NCBI RefSeq assembly: GCF_001654865.1
Contig: NZ_LXEO01000068.1
Span: forward strand, 62,001-126,000
DNA from: Buttiauxella noackiae ATCC 51607
GTDB taxonomy: Bacteria; Pseudomonadota; Gammaproteobacteria; Enterobacterales; Enterobacteriaceae
Reading direction: 5' to 3'
Length of the DNA stretch: 64,000 nt
Position numbers and translations under genes: made by a program. Numbering within the stretch: position 1 is the first letter of the stretch; each line of letters opens with the position of its first letter. Of the stretch, positions 39,737-49,787 are shown piece after piece. The notes under the pieces are model-generated. The model worked only from the letters and a program-made list of their open reading frames with translations. It had not been told where the DNA came from and searched no databases.

Positions 39737-41158
39737 ATGAATCACTCCCACCCCTCTTTTGAAGCACAACAGGTTGTGCGCTTACGCAGGGGCGACATGG
39801 TGCGTCGCCTAATTCGACAGGATAAAACGCCTGTCGCTATTCTTTTCATGGCCGCGATAGTAGGGACGTTAGCCGGTTTGGTAGGTGTCGCTTTTGAAAA
39901 GGCGGTCACCTGGGTTCAACAAAATCGTCTGGCGATGCTGGCGCATGTGGCCGATTACAGCCTGATCGTCTGGCCGCTGGCATTCATCAGTTCAATGGTT
40001 TTGGCGATGATTGGCTACTATTTAGTGCGCCGTTATGCCCCAGAAGCGGGGGGCTCTGGCATCCCTGAAATTGAAGGTGCACTGGAAGAGTTGCGCCCGG
40101 TGCGCTGGTGGCGTGTCATCCCGGTTAAATTTATCGGTGGTATGGGAACACTCGGCGCAGGTATGGTTCTGGGGCGTGAAGGGCCAACGGTGCAACTGGG
40201 CGGGAATATCGGGCGTATGGTGCTGGATATTTTCCGTTTACGGGGTGCCGAAGCCCGGCATTCACTATTAGCGACCGGTGCCGCTGCGGGTTTATCCGCT
40301 GCGTTTAATGCACCGCTGGCGGGGATTCTGTTCATTATTGAAGAGATGCGCCCGCAGTTTCGCTATAACCTGATTTCGATAAAAGCCGTGTTTATCGGTG
40401 TGATTATGTCGAGCGTGGTTTTCCGTATTTTTAACGGTGAGAACGCTGTTATTGAGGTCGGGAAACTTTCTAATGCGCCTGTTAACACGCTCTGGCTGTA
40501 CCTGGTATTGGGCATGGTATTTGGTATTGTCGGCGTGTTCTTTAACGCGATGGTGTTCCGCACCCAGGATATGTTCCAGCGCTTCCACGGGGGAAATCTC
40601 AAAAAGTGGGTGATTATTGGCGGCCTGTTAGGCGGTATTTGCGGGATTCTTGGTCTTATCCAACCTGCAGCAGCGGGTGGTGGTTTTAACCTGATCCCCA
40701 TTGCTGCTGCCGGAAATTACACGTTAGGCATGCTGCTGTTTATCTTTATTGCTCGCGTGATTACCACGCTGCTGTGTTTTTCTTCCGGCGCACCAGGTGG
40801 GATTTTTGCACCGATGCTGGCGTTGGGCACGTTACTGGGCACGGCATTTGGTATGGCGAGTGCGGCCTGGTTCCCGGCCTATCACCTTGAAGTTGGGACG
40901 TTTGCCATTGCAGGAATGGGCGCGTTGTTTGCCGCATCGGTACGTGCGCCGTTGACGGGGATTGTGTTGGTTCTGGAAATGACTGACAATTATCAGCTCA
41001 TTTTGCCAATGATTATTACCTGCCTTGGCGCGACACTTTTGGCACAATTCCTCGGCGGTAAACCGCTATACTCCTCGATTCTTGCGCGCACACTTGCCAA
41101 ACAGGAAGCCGAAAAGCAGGCTAAAGAACAACAGACCCCGAGCGGGGAGAATACTTGA
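39737..41158 (+). CDS. clcA: H+/Cl- exchange transporter ClcA
   Basis: CLC-family antiporter that helps extreme acid resistance in E. coli. The ATG at 39737 is chosen over one at 39725 because it aligns without gaps to Salmonella and gives 473 residues. Key residues keep E. coli numbering: Ser107 (GGSGIPE), the gating Glu148 (GREGPTVQ) and the proton Glu203 (IIEEMRP). About 18 membrane helices are expected, with a short charged C-terminal tail. No clear ribosome site precedes either start. Confidence 0.95.
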   Translation: MNHSHPSFEAQQVVRLRRGDMVRRLIRQDKTPVAILFMAAIVGTLAGLVGVAFEKAVTWVQQNRLAMLAHVADYSLIVWPLAFISSMVLAMIGYYLVRRYAPEAGGSGIPEIEGALEELRPVRWWRVIPVKFIGGMGTLGAGMVLGREGPTVQLGGNIGRMVLDIFRLRGAEARHSLLATGAAAGLSAAFNAPLAGILFIIEEMRPQFRYNLISIKAVFIGVIMSSVVFRIFNGENAVIEVGKLSNAPVNTLWLYLVLGMVFGIVGVFFNAMVFRTQDMFQRFHGGNLKKWVIIGGLLGGICGILGLIQPAAAGGGFNLIPIAAAGNYTLGMLLFIFIARVITTLLCFSSGAPGGIFAPMLALGTLLGTAFGMASAAWFPAYHLEVGTFAIAGMGALFAASVRAPLTGIVLVLEMTDNYQLILPMIITCLGATLLAQFLGGKPLYSSILARTLAKQEAEKQAKEQQTPSGENT

Positions 41159-41239
41159 ACGATTTACTCGGGTATTAGATAATGGCCCAAAGTTTGGGGT
41201 TAAATTTCACCCAATATCTTATTTCGTTGGGAGCAAAAA

Positions 41240-41587
41240 ATGAGTGATGACGTAGCAGTGCTGCCGTTGCAGTTTACAGAAGCCGCAGCCAATAAAGTAA
41301 AAAACCTGATCGCGGATGAGGAAAATCCAAATCTGAAACTGCGCGTTTACATCACCGGTGGTGGTTGCAGCGGCTTCCAGTATGGTTTTACTTTTGACGA
41401 TCAGATTAATGACGGCGATATGACTATCGAGAAGCAAGGTGTTGCTCTGGTCGTTGACCCGATGAGCCTTCAATATCTGGTTGGCGGCGCGGTGGATTAT
41501 ACTGAAGGTCTGGAAGGTTCACGCTTTGTAGTGACAAACCCGAATGCGAAAAGCACCTGTGGGTGTGGTTCTTCGTTCAGCGTTTAA
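41240..41587 (+). CDS. erpA: Iron-sulfur cluster insertion protein ErpA
   Basis: A-type carrier delivering Fe-S clusters to targets such as IspG in the isoprenoid pathway. 115 residues (E. coli 114). The three cluster cysteines are present: Cys43 in GGGCSGF, and Cys107 and Cys109 in [15 protein letters not shown] precedes the ATG. In the 81 bases before it is a CCCAAA-G-TTTGGG palindrome at 41186-41198 of unknown meaning. Confidence 0.97.
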   Translation: MSDDVAVLPLQFTEAAANKVKNLIADEENPNLKLRVYITGGGCSGFQYGFTFDDQINDGDMTIEKQGVALVVDPMSLQYLVGGAVDYTEGLEGSRFVVTNPNAKSTCGCGSSFSV

Positions 41588-41593
41588 ACCTTC

Positions 41594-41654
41594 ATACTTC
41601 GAGCTGCAGATGCGATGACTAAACCCGTTCGCCTTTCTGCAACTCGAATTATTT
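41594..41654. repeat. Short inverted repeat related to the ERIC element ends
   Basis: ATACTTCGAGCTGCAG (41594-41609) and CTGCAACTCGAATTAT (41637-41652) are near-complementary and match the outer arms of the ERIC element at 25615-25721, but the ACTTAC/GTAAGT core is missing. It looks like an internally deleted copy. Confidence 0.6.
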
Positions 41655-41687
41655 CGTTTAGATAATGGGTTATAAACGTTCGTGTAG

Positions 41688-41720
41688 GCCGGATAAGCGA
41701 AAGCGTCATCCGGCTTTTTT
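41688..41720. repeat. REP element with T-run, probable erpA terminator
   Basis: GCCGGATAAGCG-AAAG-CGTCATCCGGC (41688-41714) is a classic REP, directly followed by T6. It lies between convergent erpA and yadS. Confidence 0.88.
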
Positions 41721-41725
41721 ATTGT

Positions 41726-42346
41726 TTATTGCCTGTCATCCAGCGCAAATGTCGGTAATTTGAGATGCCAACGAATGGCAGCCAGACGAATTGCGAGGGT
41801 GACGACCATACCAATCATACTCGCCTGTTCCAGTGGAACGTGGAAGGTGTAGAACGCTGTGGCATGCACAATGCCACCTGCAATACACGCCGTGGCGTAG
41901 ATTTCGGTACGCAGGATCATTGGGATTTCACGCGCTAGAACGTCACGAATAATCCCACCGCCAACACCGGTCAACACGCCCATGCAAATGGCAATCAGTG
42001 GGCTTGTGCCCGCCAGAAACGCTTTATTCACCCCAATACCCACAAACACCGCAAGCCCCACGGCATCAAGCACTGGCAAAATCCATTTTGGGAGGCGACG
42101 CGGTTGTCGAATTAACACAATAGTCAGCATACAGGTGACCATTGCGACCACTAAGTCGGTTGGGTCTTTAACCCAAAATACCGGGCCATTATCCAGCGCC
42201 ATATCGCGAATTGTTCCGCCGCCAACCGCTGTCACTACGCCCAGAACCAGAACACCAAACGGGTCCATACGTAGTTTACCTGCCAGCAGTACGCCGGATA
42301 TTGCAAAGACGGCTGTGCCAATGATGTCCAGCCAATAGACGAGCAT
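41726..42346 (-). CDS. yadS: TRIC/UPF0126 family membrane protein YadS
   Basis: 206 residues from the ATG at 42346 (E. coli YadS 207), starting MLVYWLDIIGTAVFAISG. Two tandem copies of a three-helix unit are visible, each with a GGGxxRD motif (VGGGTIRDMA near 42 and VGGGIIRDVL near 130), as in trimeric intracellular cation channel-like proteins. Location is the inner membrane; the transported ion is not established. btuF ends 25 bases upstream on the same strand, so cotranscription with mtn-btuF is likely. Confidence 0.93.
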   Translation of the reverse strand: MLVYWLDIIGTAVFAISGVLLAGKLRMDPFGVLVLGVVTAVGGGTIRDMALDNGPVFWVKDPTDLVVAMVTCMLTIVLIRQPRRLPKWILPVLDAVGLAVFVGIGVNKAFLAGTSPLIAICMGVLTGVGGGIIRDVLAREIPMILRTEIYATACIAGGIVHATAFYTFHVPLEQASMIGMVVTLAIRLAAIRWHLKLPTFALDDRQ

Positions 42347-42371
42347 GTGGGTGTTATCCTCATAAAAAAGG

Positions 42372-43172
42372 TTATTTTTCTGCCAGCTCCTCACAGAGCT
42401 GTTTTGCGGCGAGGATAATACGTGGGCCCGAGCGACTAAACCAGTCATCATTCACTGCAATAACCGGAATTTTTAACTGGGTATTCCAGAATTGTTCAAC
42501 CGGAGGGATTTTCGTTTCATCGCCGGTGATAATAATAGCCTGCGGGTTGCGGCTTAGCACCTGCTCACGACTCACCTGCGGCCAGGGAACCCGGCTATCT
42601 GCAAAGATATTTTGCCCACCACATACTCCCAGAATTTCGTCCTGAATCGAACCACGCCCTGATGTAAATAGCGGCTGCTGGCCGAACTGGAGAAACACTT
42701 TTTTCTTCGGGCCCTGAGAATAGTGTGCTTTCAAATCGGCAAACTCTTTTGCCAGTTGATCTGCGGCGTTGTTGGCAGTTTGCGGTGTCGGGCTGTATTG
42801 GCTCAATTGACGCAATGCGGCAACCACTCCTTCGACCGTTGCCGGATCAAGCCAGACAACTTTAATACCCAATGCTTTTAGTTGATTGACCTGGCGCTCA
42901 GCATTTCCACCGCGCCAGGCAAGAACCACATCAGGTTTTAGCGCCACAATGCGCTCAAGGTTCATTCCTTGCCAGTTCGAGACTTGCTCAAGCTTTTTGG
43001 CGGCTTCCGGAAAGTCTGACCAGGCGCTGACCGCTACTGGCGTGATACCAGCCGCAAATGCCAGTTCAGTATTGCTTGGCGATAGTGAGATAACCCGCGG
43101 CGCGGCATTAAGCCACGCCGGGAGACAACACAGAAGCGCGGTGATACCGCGCCAAAAGTTCTTATTAACCAC
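42372..43172 (-). CDS. btuF: Vitamin B12 periplasmic binding protein BtuF
   Basis: Delivers cobalamin to BtuCD in the inner membrane. The GTG at 43172 is chosen: it overlaps the mtn stop (GTGGTTAA) and gives exactly 266 residues like E. coli. A signal peptide (hydrophobic segment about 8-22, ending WLNAA) is followed by [19 protein letters not shown], and [25 protein letters not shown] is typical of the family. btuC and btuD are elsewhere, as in E. coli. No ribosome site is visible, consistent with coupling to mtn. Confidence 0.95.
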   Translation of the reverse strand: MVNKNFWRGITALLCCLPAWLNAAPRVISLSPSNTELAFAAGITPVAVSAWSDFPEAAKKLEQVSNWQGMNLERIVALKPDVVLAWRGGNAERQVNQLKALGIKVVWLDPATVEGVVAALRQLSQYSPTPQTANNAADQLAKEFADLKAHYSQGPKKKVFLQFGQQPLFTSGRGSIQDEILGVCGGQNIFADSRVPWPQVSREQVLSRNPQAIIITGDETKIPPVEQFWNTQLKIPVIAVNDDWFSRSGPRIILAAKQLCEELAEK

Positions 43173-43863
43173 GAGCCAGTTTCTGCACCAGGTTTTCAAC
43201 CATTAGCGTGGACTGCTTCGCCGCAACAGCTAAGAACTCTTCGAAGCTCAGATGGGATTGCTGATCGGCAACATCAGAAATCGCGCGTACCACCACAAAC
43301 GGGGTACCGAAGTTATGGCAAACGTGCGCAACGGCTGTTGCTTCCATTTCTACAGCAACTGCCTGTGGGAAGTTATGGCGAATTTTTGCCAGTGCCACAG
43401 AACCGTTAATAAAGGCATCACCACTAACAACCAAACCGCGTACGGCGTTCAGGTTTAGCTCGGCAATGCACTCTTCAGCCGCGGCAATCAGTTTGGCGTC
43501 GGCTGCAAAACCTGCCGGGCAACCAGGCAATTGACCATATTCATAGCCAAAAGCGGTAACGTCTGCGTCGTGGTAACGCACTTCATCAGAAACCACGATA
43601 TCGCCAACTTTAAGTGTGGATGCGAGACCACCCGCAGAACCGGTGTTGATCACCACATCTGGTTTGCAATGCTCAAGCAGGAGAGTTGCACCCATTGCCG
43701 CTGCGACTTTGCCAATACCTGATTTCAGCAAAGCGACTTCCACGCCATTCAGGGTGCCGGTGTAAATTTCACACCCGGCAAGCTTCAGAGTCTGACGGCT
43801 TTCAATTTTGTCACGCAGCAGCGTAACTTCTTCTTCCATTGCACCAATGATGCCTACTTTCAT
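43165..43863 (-). CDS. mtn: 5'-methylthioadenosine/S-adenosylhomocysteine nucleosidase
   Basis: Cleaves adenine from methylthioadenosine and S-adenosylhomocysteine; also feeds autoinducer-2 synthesis. 232 residues as in E. coli, starting [16 protein letters not shown] with Glu12; the [12 protein letters not shown] and RAISDVADQ motifs hold the other catalytic Glu and Asp. Methylthioadenosine is the by-product of spermidine synthesis, relevant because speE is not at its usual place in this chromosome. Overlaps btuF by eight bases. Confidence 0.97.
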   Translation of the reverse strand: MKVGIIGAMEEEVTLLRDKIESRQTLKLAGCEIYTGTLNGVEVALLKSGIGKVAAAMGATLLLEHCKPDVVINTGSAGGLASTLKVGDIVVSDEVRYHDADVTAFGYEYGQLPGCPAGFAADAKLIAAAEECIAELNLNAVRGLVVSGDAFINGSVALAKIRHNFPQAVAVEMEATAVAHVCHNFGTPFVVVRAISDVADQQSHLSFEEFLAVAAKQSTLMVENLVQKLARG

Positions 43864-43955
43864 AGTGATTCTCGCTAAAGTGTTAAATTACCTTCATAGT
43901 CTATCATGGCTGGCATCAAGGAATTAATCCGCTGTTAAAAGGCGAAGGAGAGGGC

Positions 43956-45470
43956 ATGAGTGAGATAGATTTCCGCAAGAAAATTAACTGGCACCGCCGT
44001 TTCCGCTCGCCTGATGGGCTGAAGAATGAACATGAAATCCAGCGTATTTTTGAAAGCGATCGCGGGAGAATAGTCAATTCTCCGGCAATTCGCCGATTGC
44101 AGCAGAAAACTCAAGTTTTCCCTCTGGAGCGTAACGCCTCTGTTCGCACTCGCTTGACGCACTCGATGGAAGTTCAGCAAGTCGGACGCTACATCGCCAA
44201 AGAAGTGCTCAGTCGCCTGAAGGAGCAGCAAGACCTTGAGCGTTATGGTTTGCATGGGCTCACTGGACCGTTTGAAAGCATTGTTGAAATGGCGTGCCTG
44301 ATGCACGACATCGGTAACCCACCGTTCGGCCATTTTGGTGAGTCAGCCATTAATGACTGGTTCCGCCAGCGTTTATTCCCAACAGATGCCGGCAGCCAGC
44401 CGCGCAGCGACGATCGTTGCCGGGTTGAAGCTTTACGCCTGCGTGAAGGTGAAGATCAATTGAATGGCTTGCGTCGCAAGGTTCGTCAGGATCTGTGTCA
44501 ATTTGAAGGTAATGCACAGGGGATTCGTCTGGTACACAGTCTACTGCGCATGAATCTGACCTGGGCGCAGGTTGGTTGCATTCTCAAATATACGCGCCCG
44601 GCGTGGTTTGTTGGCGAGCCGCCAAAAAGCCACGCTTATCTGATGAAAAAACCGGGCTTCTATCTTTCTGAAGAGTCATACATTGCCCGTTTGCGCACAG
44701 AGCTTGAACTGGGCGAATACAGCCGTTTCCCACTGACATGGATAATGGAAGCTGCGGACGATATTTCTTACTGTGTGGCGGATCTGGAAGATGCGGTTGA
44801 GAAGCGCATTTTCAGCGTTGAACAACTTTATCAGCATTTATGTGATGCCTGGGGCGAGCATAGCAAAGGCGATCTTTTTGAGCGTGTGGTGGATGAGGCC
44901 TGGGATAAATCCCGTTCAAATCAGATGCGCCGCAGTACCGAAGATCAGTTCTTTATGTATCTGCGCGTCAACACGCTAAACCAGTTGGTGCCTTACGCCG
45001 CACAACGTTTTATCGATAATCTTGGCGATATATTTAGCGGTGAGTTCAATCACGCGCTGCTCGAAGATGACAGTCCCTTTGCGCGCCTGCTGGAGCTATA
45101 TAAGCAGGTTGCATTTAAACATGTATTTAGTCACCCAGAAGTTGAGCAACTTGAGTTACAAGGTTATCGCGTTATCAGTGGCTTACTTGAAATTTACAGT
45201 CCATTACTCAATATATCAGTTGAGGATTTTGCTGAACTGGTGGAGAAAGAAAGTTTACGTCGTCTGCCGATTGAAACTCGACTGTTCCACAAATTGTCTA
45301 CAAAACATAGGCTTGCGTATATTGAGGCAGTCAGTGATTTGACGCTGTCGGCCAGTGATTTCCCGGTATGGGAATATTATTACCGCTGTCGTCTAATTCA
45401 GGATTATATCAGTGGAATGACGGACTTATTCGCCTGGGATGAGTATCGGCGCCTGATGGCGGTGGAATAA
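43956..45470 (+). CDS. dgt: Deoxyguanosinetriphosphate triphosphohydrolase
   Basis: Hydrolyses dGTP to deoxyguanosine and triphosphate. 504 residues (E. coli 505). HD-domain metal residues are visible: His69 in [10 protein letters not shown] and His117-Asp118 in [32 protein letters not shown] precedes the ATG. Divergent from mtn with 92 bases between starts; degP follows after 143 bases with its own promoter. Confidence 0.97.
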   Translation: MSEIDFRKKINWHRRFRSPDGLKNEHEIQRIFESDRGRIVNSPAIRRLQQKTQVFPLERNASVRTRLTHSMEVQQVGRYIAKEVLSRLKEQQDLERYGLHGLTGPFESIVEMACLMHDIGNPPFGHFGESAINDWFRQRLFPTDAGSQPRSDDRCRVEALRLREGEDQLNGLRRKVRQDLCQFEGNAQGIRLVHSLLRMNLTWAQVGCILKYTRPAWFVGEPPKSHAYLMKKPGFYLSEESYIARLRTELELGEYSRFPLTWIMEAADDISYCVADLEDAVEKRIFSVEQLYQHLCDAWGEHSKGDLFERVVDEAWDKSRSNQMRRSTEDQFFMYLRVNTLNQLVPYAAQRFIDNLGDIFSGEFNHALLEDDSPFARLLELYKQVAFKHVFSHPEVEQLELQGYRVISGLLEIYSPLLNISVEDFAELVEKESLRRLPIETRLFHKLSTKHRLAYIEAVSDLTLSASDFPVWEYYYRCRLIQDYISGMTDLFAWDEYRRLMAVE

Positions 45471-45533
45471 GTTGCTCATTGAGTTTTGTAAAGACGGACA
45501 ATAAATTTTTACTTTTTCCAGTGACTTATCGGC

Positions 45534-45560
45534 GGAACTTAGCGCCTCAATTGTCACTCT
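45534..45560 (+). promoter_or_regulatory. Sigma-E promoter of degP
   Basis: GGAACTT (45534-45540) is the exact sigma-E -35, and TCT (45558-45560, continuing ATA) follows after 17 bases as the -10. E. coli degP is a classic sigma-E and Cpx target. A single GTAAA half-site at 45487-45491 might be part of a CpxR site, but its partner is not clear. Confidence 0.85.
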
Positions 45561-45613
45561 ATATTGGCCTACACAGCAATTTTGCGTGACTTATTAACTT
45601 GAGACTGAAATCG

Positions 45614-47062
45614 ATGAAAAAAACAACTTTAGCAATGAGCGCGCTGGCTCTTAGCCTGAGTATGGCGCTGAGTCCTGTATCTGCAATTGCGGCAGAGACC
45701 GCTTCTTCTGTACCTGCAACCGCAGCGCAACCTATGCCAAGTCTTGCGCCAATGCTGGAAAAAGTGATGCCTTCCGTGGTGAGTATTAACGTTGAGGGTA
45801 GCACTACGGTTAATACGCCACGTATGGGGCGTAACTTCCAGCAGTTCTTTGGTGATAATTCACCGTTCTGTCAGGAAGGCTCTCCATTCCAGAGCTCTCC
45901 ATTCTGCCAGGCTGGTCCGGGTGAAGAAGGCCCTCAGGGCGGCGGTCAGCAACAGAAATTTGCAGCACTGGGTTCTGGTGTAATTATTGACGCAGCTAAA
46001 GGCTATGTGGTGACAAACAACCACGTTGTTGATAATGCGACAAAAATCCAGGTATCCCTGAGCGATGGACGTAAGTTCGAAGCAAAAGTGGTAGGTAAAG
46101 ATCCACGTTCTGATATCGCACTGTTGCAGTTGCAGGACCCGAAAAATCTGACTGCAATAAAAATGGCTGACTCCGACGCACTGCGCGTTGGTGATTACAC
46201 CGTGGCTATCGGTAACCCATATGGTCTGGGCGAAACTGTGACCTCCGGTATTGTTTCAGCCTTGGGTCGTAGTGGCCTGAACATTGAAAACTATGAGAAC
46301 TTTATCCAGACCGATGCGGCAATCAACCGTGGTAACTCCGGTGGTGCGCTGGTTAACCTTAATGGTGAACTGATCGGGATTAACACTGCGATTCTGGCAC
46401 CAGACGGTGGCAACATCGGTATCGGTTTTGCTATCCCAAGCAACATGGTGAAAAACCTGACCGCGCAGATGGTGCAGTATGGTCAAGTTAAGCGTGGTGA
46501 GCTGGGTATCATGGGTACCGAGTTGAACTCTGAACTGGCAAAAGCGATGAAGGTTGATGCGCAACGTGGTGCATTTGTCAGCCAGGTTATGCCGAACTCT
46601 TCTGCTGCGAAAGCGGGGGTGAAAGCCGGTGACGTTGTGGTTTCCATGAACGGTAAAGCAATTAGCAGCTTCGCGGCCTTGCGCGCGGAAGTGGGCTCTA
46701 TGCCAGTCGGCAGTAAACTGACACTTGGCCTGTTGCGTGATGGCAAACCCGTTTCAGTCAATCTGGAACTGCAACAAAGCAGCCAGACTCAGGTCGACTC
46801 TGCCACCATCTTTACTGGTATTGAAGGTGCTGAAATGAGTAACCGCAGCGGTAAAGATGAGAAGGGTGTCATCGTCAATAACGTTAAAGGTAATAGCCCT
46901 GCTGCGCGTATTGGCCTGAAAAAAGGCGATATTATCATTGGTGTTAACCAGCAGGTTGTTAATAACATCGCTGAGCTGCGCAAAATTCTGGACACCAAGC
47001 CGTCAGTAATGGCGCTTAATATTCAGCGTGGCGACAGCACCATCTATCTGTTGATGCAGTAA
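45614..47062 (+). CDS. degP: Periplasmic serine protease/chaperone DegP (HtrA)
   Basis: Degrades misfolded envelope proteins. From the ATG at 45614 the precursor is 482 residues (E. coli 474). Signal peptide to about 26 (MKKTTLAMSA...AIAA). The catalytic triad in precursor numbering is His137 (TNNHVVDN), Asp167 (RSDIALL) and Ser242 (NRGNSGG). Two PDZ domains follow, near 280-370 and 385-480. The LA loop before the protease core contains two cysteines (SPFCQEG and SPFCQAG), as in E. coli. Behind a sigma-E promoter and followed by a strong terminator. Confidence 0.97.
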   Translation: MKKTTLAMSALALSLSMALSPVSAIAAETASSVPATAAQPMPSLAPMLEKVMPSVVSINVEGSTTVNTPRMGRNFQQFFGDNSPFCQEGSPFQSSPFCQAGPGEEGPQGGGQQQKFAALGSGVIIDAAKGYVVTNNHVVDNATKIQVSLSDGRKFEAKVVGKDPRSDIALLQLQDPKNLTAIKMADSDALRVGDYTVAIGNPYGLGETVTSGIVSALGRSGLNIENYENFIQTDAAINRGNSGGALVNLNGELIGINTAILAPDGGNIGIGFAIPSNMVKNLTAQMVQYGQVKRGELGIMGTELNSELAKAMKVDAQRGAFVSQVMPNSSAAKAGVKAGDVVVSMNGKAISSFAALRAEVGSMPVGSKLTLGLLRDGKPVSVNLELQQSSQTQVDSATIFTGIEGAEMSNRSGKDEKGVIVNNVKGNSPAARIGLKKGDIIIGVNQQVVNNIAELRKILDTKPSVMALNIQRGDSTIYLLMQ

Positions 47063-47094
47063 TTAATTGCTACTAAGTTCTCCTTAAACCATCA

Positions 47095-47119
47095 GGGCCG
47101 CAAATCGCGGCCCTTTTTT
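47095..47119 (+). terminator. degP terminator
   Basis: GGGCCGC-AAATC-GCGGCCC followed by T6. Confidence 0.92.
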
Positions 47120-47229
47120 GTGAGCCTTACCACAACTCCATACTCTTCAGCTGTGCTTTGTGCATTCGCACAATGCTGAGGCGATCTATCTCGCCTATGC
47201 TAGGCCATTAGCACGACTCAGGAGGACAC

Positions 47230-48387
47230 ATGGCTGGCTGGCACCTTGATACCAAAATGGCGCAGGACATTGTGGCGCGCACCATGACCATTATTGATAC
47301 CAACATTAACGTGATGGATGCGCGTGGTCGAATTATTGGCAGCGGTGATAAAGAACGTATTGGTGAATTGCACGAAGGTGCATTGCTGGTGCTCTCTCAG
47401 GGGCGTGTGGTTGATATTGATGATGCCGTAGCCCGGCATCTGCACGGTGTACGCCAGGGGATTAACCTGCCGCTACGCATCGAAGGTGAAATTGTCGGTG
47501 TTATCGGTCTGACTGGAGAGCCTGGCTCGTTGCGTAAATATGGTGAGCTGGTGTGTATGACGGCGGAGATGATGCTTGAACAATCTCGTCTGATGCACTT
47601 GCTGGCCCAGGACACACGTCTGCGTGAAGAACTGGTGATGAATTTGATTCAGGCCGAAGAACAGACACCTGCGTTGAGTGAATGGGCACAACGTTTGGGT
47701 ATCGATCTGAATCAACCTCGTGTGGTCGCCGTGGTGGAGGTCGATAGTGGGCAGCTTGGCGTGGAAAGCGCTATGGAAGAGTTACAGCAACTGCAAACTG
47801 CATTAACGACACCTGAGCGGAATAATTTGATAGCTATTGTGTCGTTAACGGAGATGGTGGTGCTGAAGCCTGCGCTAAATCCCTTTGGCCGTTGGGATGC
47901 AGAAGACCACCGTAAGCGAGTGGAACAGCTCATCAACCGCATGAAAGAAAATGGTCAACTACGCTTCCGTGTCGCGCTGGGCAACTATTTTACTGGCCCT
48001 GGAAGTATTGCGCGCTCGTACCGAACCGCTCGCACTACCATGATGGTCGGCAAACAGCGTATGCCGGAAAGTCGGGGCTATTTTTACCAGGATTTGATGC
48101 TGCCGGTGCTGCTGGATAGTTTGCGTGGTGGCTGGCAGGCGAATGAACTGGCACGCCCTTTAGCTCGCCTGAAATCAATGGATAACAACGGACTGTTGCG
48201 CCGAACGTTAAGCGCGTGGTTCCGACACAACGTGCAGCCACTTGCAACGTCTAAAGCATTGTTTATTCATCGTAATACGCTCGAATACCGGCTTAACCGT
48301 ATTTCGGAATTAACAGGGTTAGATTTAGGGAGTTTTGACGATAGATTGTTGCTGTATGTGGCGTTGCAGCTGGATGAGCAACGATAA
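47230..48387 (+). CDS. cdaR: Carbohydrate diacid regulator CdaR
   Basis: Transcription activator of glucarate, galactarate and glycerate utilisation genes. 385 residues as in E. coli, with AGGAGG eight bases before the ATG. An N-terminal diacid-sensing domain (MAGWHLDTKMAQDIVART), a central region, and a C-terminal PucR-type helix-turn-helix (TSKALFIHRNTLEYRLNRI) are present. The target genes are not in this window. Convergent with yaeH across a shared hairpin. Confidence 0.96.
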   Translation: MAGWHLDTKMAQDIVARTMTIIDTNINVMDARGRIIGSGDKERIGELHEGALLVLSQGRVVDIDDAVARHLHGVRQGINLPLRIEGEIVGVIGLTGEPGSLRKYGELVCMTAEMMLEQSRLMHLLAQDTRLREELVMNLIQAEEQTPALSEWAQRLGIDLNQPRVVAVVEVDSGQLGVESAMEELQQLQTALTTPERNNLIAIVSLTEMVVLKPALNPFGRWDAEDHRKRVEQLINRMKENGQLRFRVALGNYFTGPGSIARSYRTARTTMMVGKQRMPESRGYFYQDLMLPVLLDSLRGGWQANELARPLARLKSMDNNGLLRRTLSAWFRHNVQPLATSKALFIHRNTLEYRLNRISELTGLDLGSFDDRLLLYVALQLDEQR

Positions 48388-48388
48388 G

Positions 48389-48415
48389 AAAAGGGCCGGA
48401 GATTCCGGCCCTTTT
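48389..48415. terminator. Bidirectional terminator between cdaR and yaeH
   Basis: AAAAGGGCCGG-AGATT-CCGGCCCTTTT is a perfect palindrome two bases after the cdaR stop and just before the yaeH stop at 48419. Confidence 0.9.
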
Positions 48416-48418
48416 GGA

Positions 48419-48808
48419 TTATTTACCGCGGGTTAGCTTTTCAAGATCGGACTCAATTTCACTGATCTTATGAGCAACCACCGATTCCAGATGGCGAAGA
48501 TCGTCGAGGATTTTGCGTTTCAGATCCACTTCAGTGCGATCTCGTTGGCAAAGTTGATCTAATTCATCAATTACATAGCGCAGATTCGGGCTGATTTCCT
48601 GCACTTCTTTGTAACCCTGGCCGACGCCATCGGCAACGACAGTTTTGCGCTGGCGTGGGTATTTAAACTTCACGCTTTTAGCGAAAAACTCGCCTTTATC
48701 CTTCTGGAAATAGATTTTCAGGATATCGTTGTTGGCTTCCTGCCGGAGGCTATAACGATCGATTTCATCAGGATTGGTAATACCCAGACTTTTCAAGTTA
48801 TCGTACAT
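48419..48808 (-). CDS. yaeH: DUF3461 family protein YaeH
   Basis: 129 residues (E. coli YaeH 128). Small, charged, probably cytoplasmic and helical; the C-terminal half ([16 protein letters not shown] to [10 protein letters not shown]) looks like a coiled coil. Starts [36 protein letters not shown] in pieces conserved with E. coli. No function is established. E. coli has yaeI between this gene and dapD; here only about 110 bases and the dapD terminator intervene. Confidence 0.92.
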   Translation of the reverse strand: MYDNLKSLGITNPDEIDRYSLRQEANNDILKIYFQKDKGEFFAKSVKFKYPRQRKTVVADGVGQGYKEVQEISPNLRYVIDELDQLCQRDRTEVDLKRKILDDLRHLESVVAHKISEIESDLEKLTRGK

Positions 48809-48882
48809 AGTGTGACCTTTTGCGATATCATTAACCTATAGATAATTAACGGAAAAATCCTTTTCCGCTAGCCCTAAATGTT

Positions 48883-48907
48883 AAAAAGGCGGGTAAGCCC
48901 GCCTTTT
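48883..48907 (-). terminator. dapD terminator
   Basis: AAAAGGCGGG-CTTA-CCCGCCTTTTT on the minus strand, about ten bases past the dapD stop. Confidence 0.88.
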
Positions 48908-48917
48908 ACACATTTTA

Positions 48918-49742
48918 TTAGTCGATAGTGCGAAGCAGCTCGTTGATTCCAACTTTGCCGCGAGTTTTCGCGTCGACTTTTTTCACGATAACTGCACAGT
49001 ACAGGCTGTATTTACCATCTTTAGATGGCAAGTTGCCGGAAACAACCACGGAACCTGCTGGTACGCGGCCGTAATGCACTTCGCCGGTTTCACGGTCATA
49101 AATACGCGTGCTTTGGCCGATGTAAACGCCCATAGAAATCACAGAGCCTTCTTCAACGATAACGCCTTCCACAACTTCTGAACGCGCGCCGATGAAGCAG
49201 TTATCTTCGATGATAGTTGGGTTAGCCTGTAATGGCTCCAGAACACCACCGATGCCGACGCCACCAGACAGGTGAACGTTTTTACCAATCTGCGCACAAG
49301 AACCAACAGTCGCCCAGGTATCAACCATTGAGCCTTCATCAACGTATGCACCGATGTTGACGTAAGACGGCATCAGAACGGTGTTACGTGCGATGTATGC
49401 GCCCTGGCGAACGGCCGCTGGTGGCACAACGCGGAAGCCTTCTTTCTGGAAGCGTGCTTCGTCATAGTTGGCGAATTTCATCGGCACTTTATCGAAGTAG
49501 CGGCTTTCGGCACCATCAATAACCTGGTTGTCATTGATACGGAAAGAGAGCAGAACGGCTTTCTTCAGCCATTGGTGGGTAACCCACTGGCCATCAATTT
49601 TTTCGGCAACGCGCAGCGCACCGCTGTCGAGCAGGGAGATGACCTGGTTTACCGCTTCACGAGTGACGGTATCAGCATTTGCCGGAGTGATTTCGGCGCG
49701 GCGCTCGAAAGCGGTTTCAATTACATTTTGTAGCTGCTGCAT
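48918..49742 (-). CDS. dapD: 2,3,4,5-tetrahydropyridine-2,6-dicarboxylate N-succinyltransferase
   Basis: Succinylates the cyclic intermediate of the lysine and diaminopimelate pathway. From the ATG at 49742 it is 274 residues as in E. coli ([15 protein letters not shown]). Two more in-frame ATGs lie at 49748 and 49757; AGGA is best spaced for 49748, so the true start may be two codons earlier. The middle carries left-handed beta-helix hexapeptide repeats (about 105-235: [20 protein letters not shown] and similar). The C-terminus [12 protein letters not shown] is conserved. Confidence 0.96.
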   Translation of the reverse strand: MQQLQNVIETAFERRAEITPANADTVTREAVNQVISLLDSGALRVAEKIDGQWVTHQWLKKAVLLSFRINDNQVIDGAESRYFDKVPMKFANYDEARFQKEGFRVVPPAAVRQGAYIARNTVLMPSYVNIGAYVDEGSMVDTWATVGSCAQIGKNVHLSGGVGIGGVLEPLQANPTIIEDNCFIGARSEVVEGVIVEEGSVISMGVYIGQSTRIYDRETGEVHYGRVPAGSVVVSGNLPSKDGKYSLYCAVIVKKVDAKTRGKVGINELLRTID

Positions 49743-49787
49743 TGGCATTGTGAACATTTTCCTGATTGTGACGAAATTAACAGACTG

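Noticed and set aside
41179-41205. Possible IscR binding site before erpA
   Set aside because: There is a CCCAAAGTTTGGG palindrome, but the spacing of CC and GG does not fit the type 2 IscR pattern, so only the palindrome is reported.
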